NCBI RefSeq assembly: GCF_000196495.1
Contig: NC_011313.1
Span: 744,001-808,000 of the forward strand
From: Aliivibrio salmonicida LFI1238
GTDB lineage: Bacteria > Pseudomonadota > Gammaproteobacteria > Enterobacterales > Vibrionaceae
Length of the DNA: 64,000 nt
Direction: 5' to 3'
The position numbers and the translations under genes were made by a program. The notes under the pieces are model-generated. The model was not told the DNA's origin. It did not search any database and saw only the letters and a program-made list of their open reading frames with translations. Shown here one piece after another: positions 1-7,599 of the stretch. The first letter of the stretch is position 1; every line of letters starts with the position of its first letter.

Positions 1-746
1 TTGTATTGCTTTAAGCGCATAGTCAAATCAAGATCTTCAGCGGTGTGAGTATCCCAGCCTCCCACTTGTTTAATTACATTAATTCGAAATGCACCAAAAG
101 CACCTGAGATATTATTTAATACCCCCCAATTACTCATTCCAGTTTTACCGGCCTGCATTGACATCATGTATTCAAGAGATTGCATTCGAGTCAAAAAATT
201 AGCATCCCAGTTTCGTACACGGAGTGCCCCACCAGATGCGAGTACATTTGGATCTGAAAATTGCTTGGCCATTTTCCATGCCATATCATTATCAAACGAA
301 GTATCGCCATCAACGTTAATAACTAATTCGTTTTTAGCTTCAGACAAACCCGCATTTAAGGTAGAAACCCGCCCGCCTCTTTGCCATTTTGGCACAACCC
401 TTACCAACCTCATTTTATGAGAATGATGTCGATTTTCTCCCTCTAAAGCGGCTTGGTATGTATCTTGATTCTGTTTTGCTCCATCGACCACAACTAATAT
501 TTCAATATTGTTGGGGTATATTTGCTCAACTAGCGTATCAATCGTTTGCCTAATCGCATCACCTTCACCATAACAAGTAATGATAAAACTTATTGAGGGA
601 AAGACTGTTGGTTCACTGTTATCTGCACTCCATGACCAACGAAAGACACCAGAAGCAACCAAAATAAATAACGGCAATTCAATCATGATCATCATTGGAA
701 AAAAGACAATCCACTCTGGATTTTTGGCTGATATAAAAAGGAACAA
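1..746 (-). pseudogene. Decayed GT2 glycosyltransferase, paralogue of the gene at 11308-12621 (runs off left edge)
   Basis: Read on the minus strand this translates into a close relative of the intact processive glycosyltransferase at 11308-12621: the membrane segment, the RWSW and SISFIITCY stretch, the VVDGAKQN block, the DGD metal-binding motif, the NNISGAFGAF loop and an AEDLDLT version of the TGEDLDLT motif all align. The copy is broken. The run of four G (plus strand) at 513-516 has one base too many, so the reading frame shifts between the IYP and NIEIL positions. An in-frame TAA at 747-749 lies just upstream of the readable N-terminus, yet similarity seems to continue a few codons beyond it, and no credible start codon is present. 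The 3' end lies outside the window, so further lesions or a partner gene there cannot be excluded. A sequencing error could explain the extra G but not the upstream stop. Confidence 0.85.
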
Positions 747-859
747 TTAGAAATCAAGTAAATACCTTAGATAAAAAGACTCTTACGAGATGATACTAAA
801 GTTATATTTAGCTCATCACCAATAAGCCGGAATTTACAGGAATTAAGGTAAAAATCAAA

Positions 860-895
860 TTATAATTAATTACAATCGCTTGTAATTAATTATAA
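860..895. terminator. 16-bp perfect inverted repeat, probable terminator of the ToxRS-like pair
   Basis: Arms at 860-875 and 880-895 are exact reverse complements (16 bp, almost all A/T) around the loop TCGC. It lies 39 bases downstream of the stop of the minus-strand gene at 934-1314, and on that strand it is followed by TTTGATTTTT. An intrinsic terminator is the simplest reading, though the AT-only stem is atypical and a protein-binding site is possible. Confidence 0.5.
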
Positions 896-933
896 GACCA
901 TAACATTAATAAAATGAATAAGTTATGGTGAAA

Positions 934-1314
934 TTAATTGTTATATGTACAAAAAAAACCTATTTTCTTCAGGTTTTTACTCGCCGTTGGTAGGGTAACA
1001 AAGCAAGAATCACCTAATGAGTATATATTAAATATATAGTAATTCGTGCCGTCATATGCATAAAGTTGCCCCTGAGATAAATCATAGTCAACAATAAATT
1101 TACTGACATCACTAATCGATGACACAGAAGCATCATCACTATAATGAGTATTTAAAATATCAACAGAATCTAGATATTTAACGTATTTAACGTTGTTTTC
1201 ATTAATCGCAATAGTACCAATAAGTTCTACTTTATAGAATTGATGCCATACAACGATTATCAATAGATTAATAATACTAATTAATAGTAATATTTTTGAA
1301 ATTCTTATTTTCAT
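934..1314 (-). CDS. Small membrane-anchored periplasmic protein, ToxS/TcpH-like by position and topology
   Basis: The 126-residue product has a short basic N-terminus and one hydrophobic segment (residues about 7-23), then a soluble part of about 100 residues with two cysteines (near residues 109 and 122). This topology, inner-membrane anchored with a periplasmic domain, is that of the ToxS and TcpH effector proteins. Its ATG lies three bases after the stop of the upstream ToxR-like regulator gene (1318-1977), so the two are surely co-transcribed. I do not recognise clear sequence similarity to ToxS; the assignment rests on topology and context. If the regulator is dead, this gene may have lost its purpose even though its own frame is open. 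Confidence 0.6.
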   Translation of the reverse strand: MKIRISKILLLISIINLLIIVVWHQFYKVELIGTIAINENNVKYVKYLDSVDILNTHYSDDASVSSISDVSKFIVDYDLSQGQLYAYDGTNYYIFNIYSLGDSCFVTLPTASKNLKKIGFFCTYNN

Positions 1315-1317
1315 AGT

Positions 1318-1977
1318 TTATATCGTACACCGAGCTATTTTATTCGTTATATCAAGTTCACACTCTTGTTTCTTTGATTTTAGTATGAATTTATCTTCCG
1401 ATAATGGGGTAAAGCTAAAATCCTTCATCTTTGTGATTTCACTTAATGGTACTAAATCAAAAAAGACATGCTTCTCAATACAATAAATTAAAGAAATACT
1501 AGATAATGAGAACATAAGTATTAAAAAACCAAGTATGATGATGCTTTTTCTTTCATTAATATTTCTAGTTATTCTTAATGGTTCTATTAATTTTTTAGGC
1601 TCTTCTTCTACTAATACATCTATATCATCTTCTTGAATATCTACCTGTAGCGAAATTTTCTCTACTTTATTTATTTTGTATCCATTTCCTTTAATATTCT
1701 CTATAACATCTCTATCTATATCTTTAATCGCAACTCTAGTTCATTTAATTAATTGAGGGATACTTTCATTTGATATCCATTGTGTACCCCATAAAATGTT
1801 TTTTATATTTTCATTTTTACAAACTAAAGGGTATTCTTGAATCAATAAATTCAAAATTGACGAAACTAAAGGTGTCGTTGAACCGTATTCATTTTTACAA
1901 CTAACAGCATCATCTAAAGAATCGTATAATTTTTTTGATATCGGATTCCAATAGATTTCATTAAGTTTAACAATCAT
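1318..1977 (-). pseudogene. ToxR/CadC-like membrane-bound winged-helix regulator with an in-frame TGA
   Basis: Ignoring one stop, the frame from the ATG at 1975-1977 to the stop at 1318-1320 encodes about 219 residues with the ToxR/CadC order. An N-terminal winged-helix DNA-binding domain ends in the typical recognition-wing pattern (IENIKGNGYKI, just after the stop). An acidic linker rich in Glu/Asp follows, then one membrane segment (IIILGFLILMFSLSSISLIY) and a short periplasmic tail with two cysteines. The TGA at 1741-1743 falls inside the DNA-binding domain, between QLIK and TRVAIKD. The same frame resumes directly after it, so a single CGA-to-TGA transition would explain it. Without readthrough only a 78-residue partial DNA-binding domain is made. 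The ToxS-like gene 934-1314 follows at once. Confidence 0.75.
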
Positions 1978-2328
1978 ATATTACTCACTTAATAATCACC
2001 TAATATATACTCAACATAAATAAACCTATTTATGTTTAATGTCAATAACTTACTAATAAAAAATAAGGATAATAGAATAAATTAAAACATATTTAATTAT
2101 ATTAACCATTCAATGAAATTAAAATAAAAATCGTTAAGTACCTTGCCTTAAAAAGAACGACATTTAGTAACACTACTGCAATAATTCAGACCAAAGTTAC
2201 ACTGTAACAGTTTTGTGTGGAAATATATATTACATAATATCTTTATGTCTTACTTTATTAAATACCACTCTATTTAACTTGATTTATAACAATATATAAA
2301 CAATAAACGAATTAAGAATGGAACCAAC
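1978..2328. other. AT-rich intergenic region upstream of the ToxR-like gene
   Basis: This 351-base stretch has no convincing reading frame. It contains the inverted repeat at 2013-2036 close to the regulator start, and otherwise long A/T runs of the kind often bound by H-NS. Promoters for the minus-strand regulator must lie here, but no strong -35/-10 pair stands out. Confidence 0.5.
2013..2036. repeat. 10-bp inverted repeat upstream of the ToxR-like gene, possible operator
   Basis: AACATAAATA at 2013-2022 is repeated in inverted orientation at 2027-2036 with a four-base spacer AACC. It lies 36 bases upstream of the regulator ATG, a position suited to an operator or to a hairpin in the leader. 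The function is inferred from position only. Confidence 0.4.
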
Positions 2329-2619
2329 CTAATTCTCGTATGGGTTACCACATAATGTATGTAGCTTGGTTTTCGTTGTACTTAAGTTTATGTATTTCAA
2401 CCAGCATTTTGCAAGCAGGGATGCCTCTTTATTCCCATCTTTAACATCATCAATAAATTGTTTTTCTATACTACTATTCGGTATTAAAGAGCCATTTAAA
2501 AGCCCTTTCATCGTGACTCCATGATAGTTTAGGACTTCAGCTTCTTTAACTGTAAATCCTTTTCTATTAAACCCTTTAGGGAAATGAATATCGTCATAGA
2601 ATCTACTGTTTTTTCTCAT
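2329..2619 (-). CDS. DUF413 family protein (MaoP-like)
   Basis: The 96-residue product begins with the pattern FYDDIHFPKGFNRKGFTVKEAEVL, followed by a YHGVTMKGLLNGSLIPNSSIEKQF segment, which matches DUF413. The best-known member is MaoP (YifE), which with the site maoS organises the Ori macrodomain in E. coli. This copy stands alone in an AT-rich accessory region, so it is more likely an accessory paralogue than the housekeeping gene. No signal peptide or membrane segment is visible, so a cytoplasmic location is expected. Function in this organism is unknown. Confidence 0.7.
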   Translation of the reverse strand: MRKNSRFYDDIHFPKGFNRKGFTVKEAEVLNYHGVTMKGLLNGSLIPNSSIEKQFIDDVKDGNKEASLLAKCWLKYINLSTTKTKLHTLCGNPYEN

Positions 2620-2765
2620 ACATAACCATAATTTAATTATTTAAACGACTGACATTATACAAAAGGTTGTAACTGATAAATCACAACACATTAAGCAACT
2701 TAAAATAAATAACCAAGATCAATATACATCGCACTCACAAAGCTAACACCCGCACGATCAGATAA

Positions 2766-2990
2766 TTAATCACTGCTTAATGAATAAGTTAATGAGGTAA
2801 GATCATCACCAGATACCCTCTCAGTAGAGAAAGATGTCGTGAAGTAACATGAAGTTGCAGAGTTAAGGTTCCACGCAAGTTTCTCTGATTCTTGGAAATA
2901 GCCCATGCTATCAATATAATGTGTTATTTTGGCTGATGATGCAGGGAGAAAAATACTGATCAGCAACGCTGTCACATGTACTTTATTCAT
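2766..2990 (-). CDS. Small secreted protein of unknown function
   Basis: The 74-residue frame starts with a typical signal peptide (MNKVHVTALLISIFLPASSA, cleavage expected after the SSA) and continues with about 54 residues of polar, Ser/Thr-rich sequence containing one cysteine. I recognise no family. The abrupt end and the position about 70 bases from the left end of the IS630 element suggest it could be a fragment of a longer gene, but no continuation is visible downstream in other frames. The codons look plausible for the genome. Confidence 0.4.
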   Translation of the reverse strand: MNKVHVTALLISIFLPASSAKITHYIDSMGYFQESEKLAWNLNSATSCYFTTSFSTERVSGDDLTSLTYSLSSD

Positions 2991-3062
2991 AAATACGGCC
3001 CTAAGAATAACATTATAATGGTTGTTATTTATTCATTACTATTTACGGTGCTTTTATTTGTA

Positions 3063-4181
3063 CTTAAGTAGTTAATGATAAGTTTTCGAGAATGAAGATT
3101 TCGCCTTTACCATATATCCATATGGTATTAAAATGAGTATTTTAACGTCAGTGTCTATATCATAATGAAAGCAGTTAATCCTTTAACAGACAATGAAAAA
3201 ATAACCCTAAAAGAAGCGATCGCTAATCATCCAAAAAATAGAGTAAGAATACGAGCACATGCGATTATTCTCAGTGATAAAGGCTACTCTATTTTAGCGT
3301 TAACTGATATTTTAGACGCTAAATTTGAGACCATATCGTCATGGATAGACCATTGGGAAGCCTGTGGAATGCTCGGATTGTATGACGCTGTTCGTATAGG
3401 TAGAAAACCTATTTACACAGAAGCAGAAGTATATCGTTTGAAGTCATTGGTTGATGAAGAGCCACATCAACTTAAACGAGCACAAGCAATACTTGAAGAA
3501 GAAACAGGTAAAAAATCCAGCTTAGACACTATTAAACGAAATATAAAAAAAGTGATTACAGTTACAAAAGAGCCCGACACTCATTAAAGTTAAAGCGTGA
3601 CGATATGAAATTCAATAATTTCAGTAATATATTGAATTCATTGATTGAAATGGAACGTACGAATAAATGTGAACTCTTTTATTTTGATGAGTCAGGCTTT
3701 AGTCAGAAATCTAATCTTCCTTATTGTTGGGGACCTATCGGTGTTCAATCGCTAAGGCCTGCTCATTCACACAGCAAACGGCTCAATGTTCTTGGCTTCT
3801 TAAGTAGACAAGGTAAATTGAGTTTTCAAACAACGGAAGGAAGAGTAACTACCGATACAGTAATTGATGCATTTGAGCACTTTATCAACGCACGAAAAAA
3901 CGATAAGCCATGCTTTATTATCTTAGATAATGCCTCTTTTCATAGGTCAGCAAAATTTAAACAAAAATTGCATGAGTGGTTGATGAATGATGTATTAGTT
4001 TGTTATCTACCACCGTACTCTCCAGAGCTCAATATCATTGAGATATTGTGGAAGAAAGTAAAATATGAATGGTTACCATGTGAAGCGTTCAAAACGTTTG
4101 AAGACCTCAGTATTAACATCAAAAACATATTAAATTATTACGGCGAAAAATTCACAATAACTTTTGCGTGACTACTTAACT
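3063..4181 (+). mobile_element. IS630-family insertion sequence
   Basis: The element contains one transposase split in two frames (3165-4171). Near its ends the 9-base sequence TTAAGTAGT at 3064-3072 recurs in inverted orientation at 4171-4179, and weaker similarity extends inward, so these are taken as the terminal inverted repeats. IS630 elements duplicate a TA dinucleotide at the target; TA at 3061-3062 fits the left side, but I could not fix the right end, so the boundaries are uncertain by several bases. No interrupted gene is recognisable on either side. Confidence 0.7.
3165..4171 (+). CDS. IS630-family transposase, two frames joined by a likely programmed -1 frameshift
   Basis: The first part (3165-3587) encodes the N-terminal helix-turn-helix region of IS630 transposases. 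The second (continuous with the frame of 3605-4171) carries the DDE catalytic domain, with the first Asp in FYFDESGF, the second in FIILDNASFH and the Glu in YSPELNIIEILW. The frames meet at a run of seven A at 3545-3551, which in frame zero reads A-AAA-AAA, the ideal slippery heptamer. A -1 slip there gives YSYKRARHSLKLKRD and runs straight into the catalytic domain, as in other IS630 members. The transposase is therefore probably functional as a fusion of about 335 residues rather than a pseudogene. The short product alone would be a DNA-binding fragment and possible inhibitor. Confidence 0.8.
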
Positions 4182-4672
4182 GGCTCTTGAATATCGAACC
4201 GTCTTTGTTTATAAATATACCTTAATTAAAACACCAATCAAATTATAGTTAAATCAATAGTTTATTACATAAATTACAATGTAAATTATATTTATAATAC
4301 TCAGCCCCAAGATTACGAACAAAAAACAAGTATTTATTTGATTGCAAACTGTCATATATATATTTATTTTCAAATAAAATAATTACATTGATTATTAATA
4401 CCACTTTGTATTTAAATTTCGTCTATAAGTACATTTTTAAGATCATGGCATTTTTAACACTCACATAGAAAAAATTAAACCTATTGATAACCAAATCTAG
4501 CCAAAATATCGTATCGAGATTTTATTTTTTTGAGATAACAAACATAAATCACATATTTATGTGAACTTTTTATGACAGTGAAAATTTATAGTGACTTTAT
4601 CAACCACTTACCTTACTCTCGATCTTTCTTACCCAACAAGCTAACTACTTGAATTTCGTCTGGAGAATGGCG
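4182..4672. other. AT-rich intergenic region between the IS630 element and the DedA gene
   Basis: No reading frame of note exists in these roughly 490 bases. The first half is very A/T rich with short palindromes; the last 100 bases before the DedA gene presumably carry its promoter. I see no recognisable gene remnant. Confidence 0.45.
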
Positions 4673-5335
4673 ATGTTTGATTCATTTCTTTCTATTTTAA
4701 CCGCCCTTTGGCAACAAGATTTTGCAATACTACAAAATCCAAGTAGTGCTGCAATGATTTACTTCTGCCTTATTTTATTCATTTGGCTAGAAAGCGCATT
4801 TATCCCTACAGCCCCACTCCCTTGTGATAGTGTCGTCATCCTTGCTGGATCTCTTGCTGCAGCAAATGTAATTAGCTACCCTGTCATCGTCACTGGACTT
4901 ATCATGGCAGCAGCCATTGGCAGTCAATTGGCTTTTATTCAAGGTCGTTGGTTGCATAAGTTTCCAATGATTCAAACATGGATAAACGCAGTGCCAAAAA
5001 ACCGACTACAAACCGTTGATAATTTATTATCAAAACACGGATTATTAGCATTATTTGTTGCGCGCTTTATTCCGGTTGTTCGCCCTCTTCTTCCATTAAT
5101 GATGGGCTTACGAATGAAGCAAGTACGACGCTTTCATTATTTTGCGTGGATTAGTGCCATCATTTGGATTTTACTGCTCACAGGCTTTGGGTATTCGTTA
5201 TCTTTCTTACCTGAGCGCATTTCAAAAATCGTAACAATGGTATTAATGGCCGCACCAGTAATTACTCTCGCTCTTGCTATCGGCAGTTTTTTAAGTAGCT
5301 ATTTTATTAAAAAATACCGAAAACGCCTCTATTAA
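4673..5335 (+). CDS. DedA-family inner membrane protein
   Basis: DedA proteins are polytopic inner-membrane proteins of the SNARE-associated/VTT superfamily; several are needed for membrane homeostasis and act as undecaprenyl- or phospholipid flippases. This 220-residue product shows the family marks: an ESAFIPTAPLPCDSVVILAG segment near the N-terminus corresponds to the conserved E-x-x-x-P-x-P-x-E/D stretch, and FVARFIPVVRPLLPLMMG carries the F-x-x-R-x-x-P-x-x-R signature. Four or five hydrophobic segments follow the expected pattern. The ATG at 4673 was chosen because GGAG at 4662-4665 is well spaced from it; an ATG at 4667 is too close. It is transcribed towards, and separated by a terminator from, the convergent gnd gene. 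Confidence 0.85.
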   Translation: MFDSFLSILTALWQQDFAILQNPSSAAMIYFCLILFIWLESAFIPTAPLPCDSVVILAGSLAAANVISYPVIVTGLIMAAAIGSQLAFIQGRWLHKFPMIQTWINAVPKNRLQTVDNLLSKHGLLALFVARFIPVVRPLLPLMMGLRMKQVRRFHYFAWISAIIWILLLTGFGYSLSFLPERISKIVTMVLMAAPVITLALAIGSFLSSYFIKKYRKRLY

Positions 5336-5340
5336 AAAAA

Positions 5341-5374
5341 AGCCCTTAATTCATTACAAGTTAAGGGCTTTTTC
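5341..5374. terminator. Bidirectional terminator between dedA-like gene and gnd
   Basis: AGCCCTTAA at 5341-5349 pairs with TTAAGGGCT at 5361-5369. The stem is flanked by an A-run on the left and a T-run on the right, so it serves the DedA gene on the plus strand and the zwf-pgl-gnd operon on the minus strand. Confidence 0.9.
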
Positions 5375-5392
5375 ATTTATACATAATACAGA

Positions 5393-6841
5393 CTAAGAGT
5401 TATAAGTTGTTGACGAAACATCGCCACCTTTACCAGTCCAATTAGTATGGAAGAACTCGCCTCTTGGTTTATCTAAGCGTTCATAAGTATGAGCACCAAA
5501 ATAATCACGCTGTGCTTGCAGTAAGTTAGCGGGTAAGCGGGCTGTTGTATAACCATCTAAGAACGTTAATGCCGATGTCATACAAGGCATTGGAATTCCC
5601 ACTTCCATTGATTTAGAAGCAACTTTACGCCATGCAGTTAAGCTGTTTTCTAAAATAGTCTTAAAGTAAACATCTGAACCTAAGAACGACAGTTCAGCAT
5701 CCGTATCATATGCATCACGAATATTGCCTAAGAAAGCAGAACGGATAATACAACCGCCACGCCACATTAGCGCCACATTACCGTAATTTAGATCCCAACC
5801 ATTTTCATTTGACGCTTCACGCATTAACATGAAACCTTGAGCATAAGAAATAATCTTAGATGCAAGTAACGCTTGGCGTAACGCATCAATCCATACTTGC
5901 TTATCGCCTTCAACTGCAACGGTTGTTTTAGCAAACAATTGCTCTGCTTCAACACGTTGATCTTTTAGTGCAGATAGGCAACGAGCGAAGACAGATTCAG
6001 TGATCAGCGTCAGTGGAATACCCATATCAAGTGCATTGATACCCGTCCATTTACCCGTACCTTTTTGGCCGGCTGTATCAAGGATTTTTTCAACTAACGG
6101 CTCACCATCTTCGTCTTTATAACCAAGAATATCCGCTGTAATTTCGACTAAATAGCTATTTAACTCAGTCTCGTTCCAATCAGTAAACACAGATTGCATT
6201 TCATCATGATTCATACCTAAACCATCTTTCATGAATTGGTATGCTTCGGTGATTAGCTGCATGTCACCGTATTCGATGCCATTGTGTACCATTTTAACAA
6301 AGTGACCAGCACCGTCGTTACCAACCCAATCACAACATGGTTCATTGTCATCTGTTTTTGCAGAGATAGCTTGGAAGATTGGCTTAACAAATGGCCATGC
6401 TTCTGGTGAGCCTCCAGGCATAATTGAAGGACCAAAACGAGCACCTTCTTCACCACCAGAAACACCAGTACCAATAAAGTAAATGCCTTTTTCTTTAAGT
6501 GCAGCTACTCGGCGGTTTGTATCAGGGAAGTTTGTGTTACCACCATCAATAATGATGTCGCCTTTATCTAGTAAAGGAACAAGGTTATCAATAAATGTAT
6601 CAACAACGTCACCAGCACGTACCATTAACATAATTTTGCGTGGTGTTTCTAGTTTCTCAACAAGTTCTTCCAATGAATAAGCACCAACAATATTTGTGTC
6701 TTTTGCTGGTCCTTCTAGGAATTCGTCTACTTTTGTCGCTGTACGGTTATGAGCAACCACTTTAAAACCGTGATCATTCATATTAAGAATTAGATTTTGT
6801 CCCATTACAGCAAGACCAATTACACCAATATCACCTTTCAT
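5393..6841 (-). CDS. gnd: 6-phosphogluconate dehydrogenase, decarboxylating
   Basis: The enzyme oxidises 6-phosphogluconate to ribulose 5-phosphate and CO2 with NADP, the third step of the oxidative pentose phosphate pathway, in the cytoplasm. The 482-residue product has the N-terminal nucleotide-binding motif GLAVMGQNLILNM (residues about 9-21), the substrate-binding TGVSGGEEGARFGPSIMPGG stretch near residue 130, and the catalytic KMVHNGIEYGDMQ segment near residue 185. The length is normal for the long bacterial form. It is the last gene of the operon zwf-pgl-gnd and is followed by a terminator. A good AGGAGA-type ribosome site precedes the ATG. Confidence 0.97.
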   Translation of the reverse strand: MKGDIGVIGLAVMGQNLILNMNDHGFKVVAHNRTATKVDEFLEGPAKDTNIVGAYSLEELVEKLETPRKIMLMVRAGDVVDTFIDNLVPLLDKGDIIIDGGNTNFPDTNRRVAALKEKGIYFIGTGVSGGEEGARFGPSIMPGGSPEAWPFVKPIFQAISAKTDDNEPCCDWVGNDGAGHFVKMVHNGIEYGDMQLITEAYQFMKDGLGMNHDEMQSVFTDWNETELNSYLVEITADILGYKDEDGEPLVEKILDTAGQKGTGKWTGINALDMGIPLTLITESVFARCLSALKDQRVEAEQLFAKTTVAVEGDKQVWIDALRQALLASKIISYAQGFMLMREASNENGWDLNYGNVALMWRGGCIIRSAFLGNIRDAYDTDAELSFLGSDVYFKTILENSLTAWRKVASKSMEVGIPMPCMTSALTFLDGYTTARLPANLLQAQRDYFGAHTYERLDKPRGEFFHTNWTGKGGDVSSTTYNS

Positions 6842-6876
6842 TTTTCTCTCCTAAACTTTGTTTATTCCAGCATTCA

Positions 6877-7599
6877 TTATTTATTAGTAATTTGAGCTGC
6901 TGCGTCCAAATCTAAAAACCACTCAGTCGTACCCAACGTTGATTGGATATTTGCTGCGGGATAAGGCAGCTGACTTGCTGGTGTTGTGTGAATTTCGTGT
7001 ACGATTTCTGCTTTTCCTTTGCCTAGAACAAGGTAGCTGATGCGTTTTGCCGCCTCTAGTACTTTGGCTGTTTTAGATACTCGGCGCTGACCTGATTCTG
7101 GATGAACAGCAACAATGGCAAGATTCGAATCATTATAATCAGTAACATGTGGAAAAAGAGAAGCTGTATGCCCATCAGCACCAACACCTAATAGAATCCA
7201 GTCAAAGACTGGAATACCATTTTCTGTTGGGATGCACTCTGCCATTTCTTTTGAAAAACGAATCACTTCTTCTTCTGGTGTATTTTCACCACGGATACGG
7301 TGAATATTCTCACTGGGGATAACAATGTGAGAAAACAACAGTTCATTCGCTTCACCATAGTTACTTTCTGCATCATCAGGAGAAACACAACGCTCATCTC
7401 CCCACCAAAAGTTCAGATTTTGCCACTCAATGCTTTGTGCATATTTATCAGTAGCAAGTAACATAAACAACATCTTAGGCGTGCTTCCACCAGAGAGAGA
7501 CACATGTACTGTTTTACCTTGTTCACTCAGTCTCTTTAGCTCATCAGCCAGGCTAATAACCACTTGTTCTGGTGTCTCTAAAATTTGATGATTTATCAT
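6877..7599 (-). CDS. pgl: 6-phosphogluconolactonase
   Basis: This hydrolyses 6-phosphoglucono-1,5-lactone to 6-phosphogluconate, the second oxidative pentose phosphate step. The 240-residue product has the SLSGGSTPK motif near residue 35 and the GVGADGHTASLFP motif near residue 150 of the DevB-type lactonase family. The ATG at 7597-7599 overlaps the zwf stop as ATGA, a sign of translational coupling; a TTG nine bases further upstream would extend the protein but has no support. It lies 35 bases before gnd, so all three enzymes come from one transcript. Confidence 0.95.
   Translation of the reverse strand: MINHQILETPEQVVISLADELKRLSEQGKTVHVSLSGGSTPKMLFMLLATDKYAQSIEWQNLNFWWGDERCVSPDDAESNYGEANELLFSHIVIPSENIHRIRGENTPEEEVIRFSKEMAECIPTENGIPVFDWILLGVGADGHTASLFPHVTDYNDSNLAIVAVHPESGQRRVSKTAKVLEAAKRISYLVLGKGKAEIVHEIHTTPASQLPYPAANIQSTLGTTEWFLDLDAAAQITNK

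Noticed and set aside
8..420. Plus-strand frame at 166-420
   Set aside because: It is the complement of the decayed glycosyltransferase, and an equivalent shadow occurs over the intact copy at 11915-12271.
1741..1743. TGA as a selenocysteine codon in the ToxR-like gene
   Set aside because: No hairpin of SECIS type is evident after it, and the position falls in a winged-helix DNA-binding domain where the family has an ordinary residue. A nonsense mutation is the simpler reading.
4649..4672. TTG upstream start for the DedA protein adding eight residues
   Set aside because: No ribosome site precedes the TTG, while ATG at 4673 has GGAG at the right distance.
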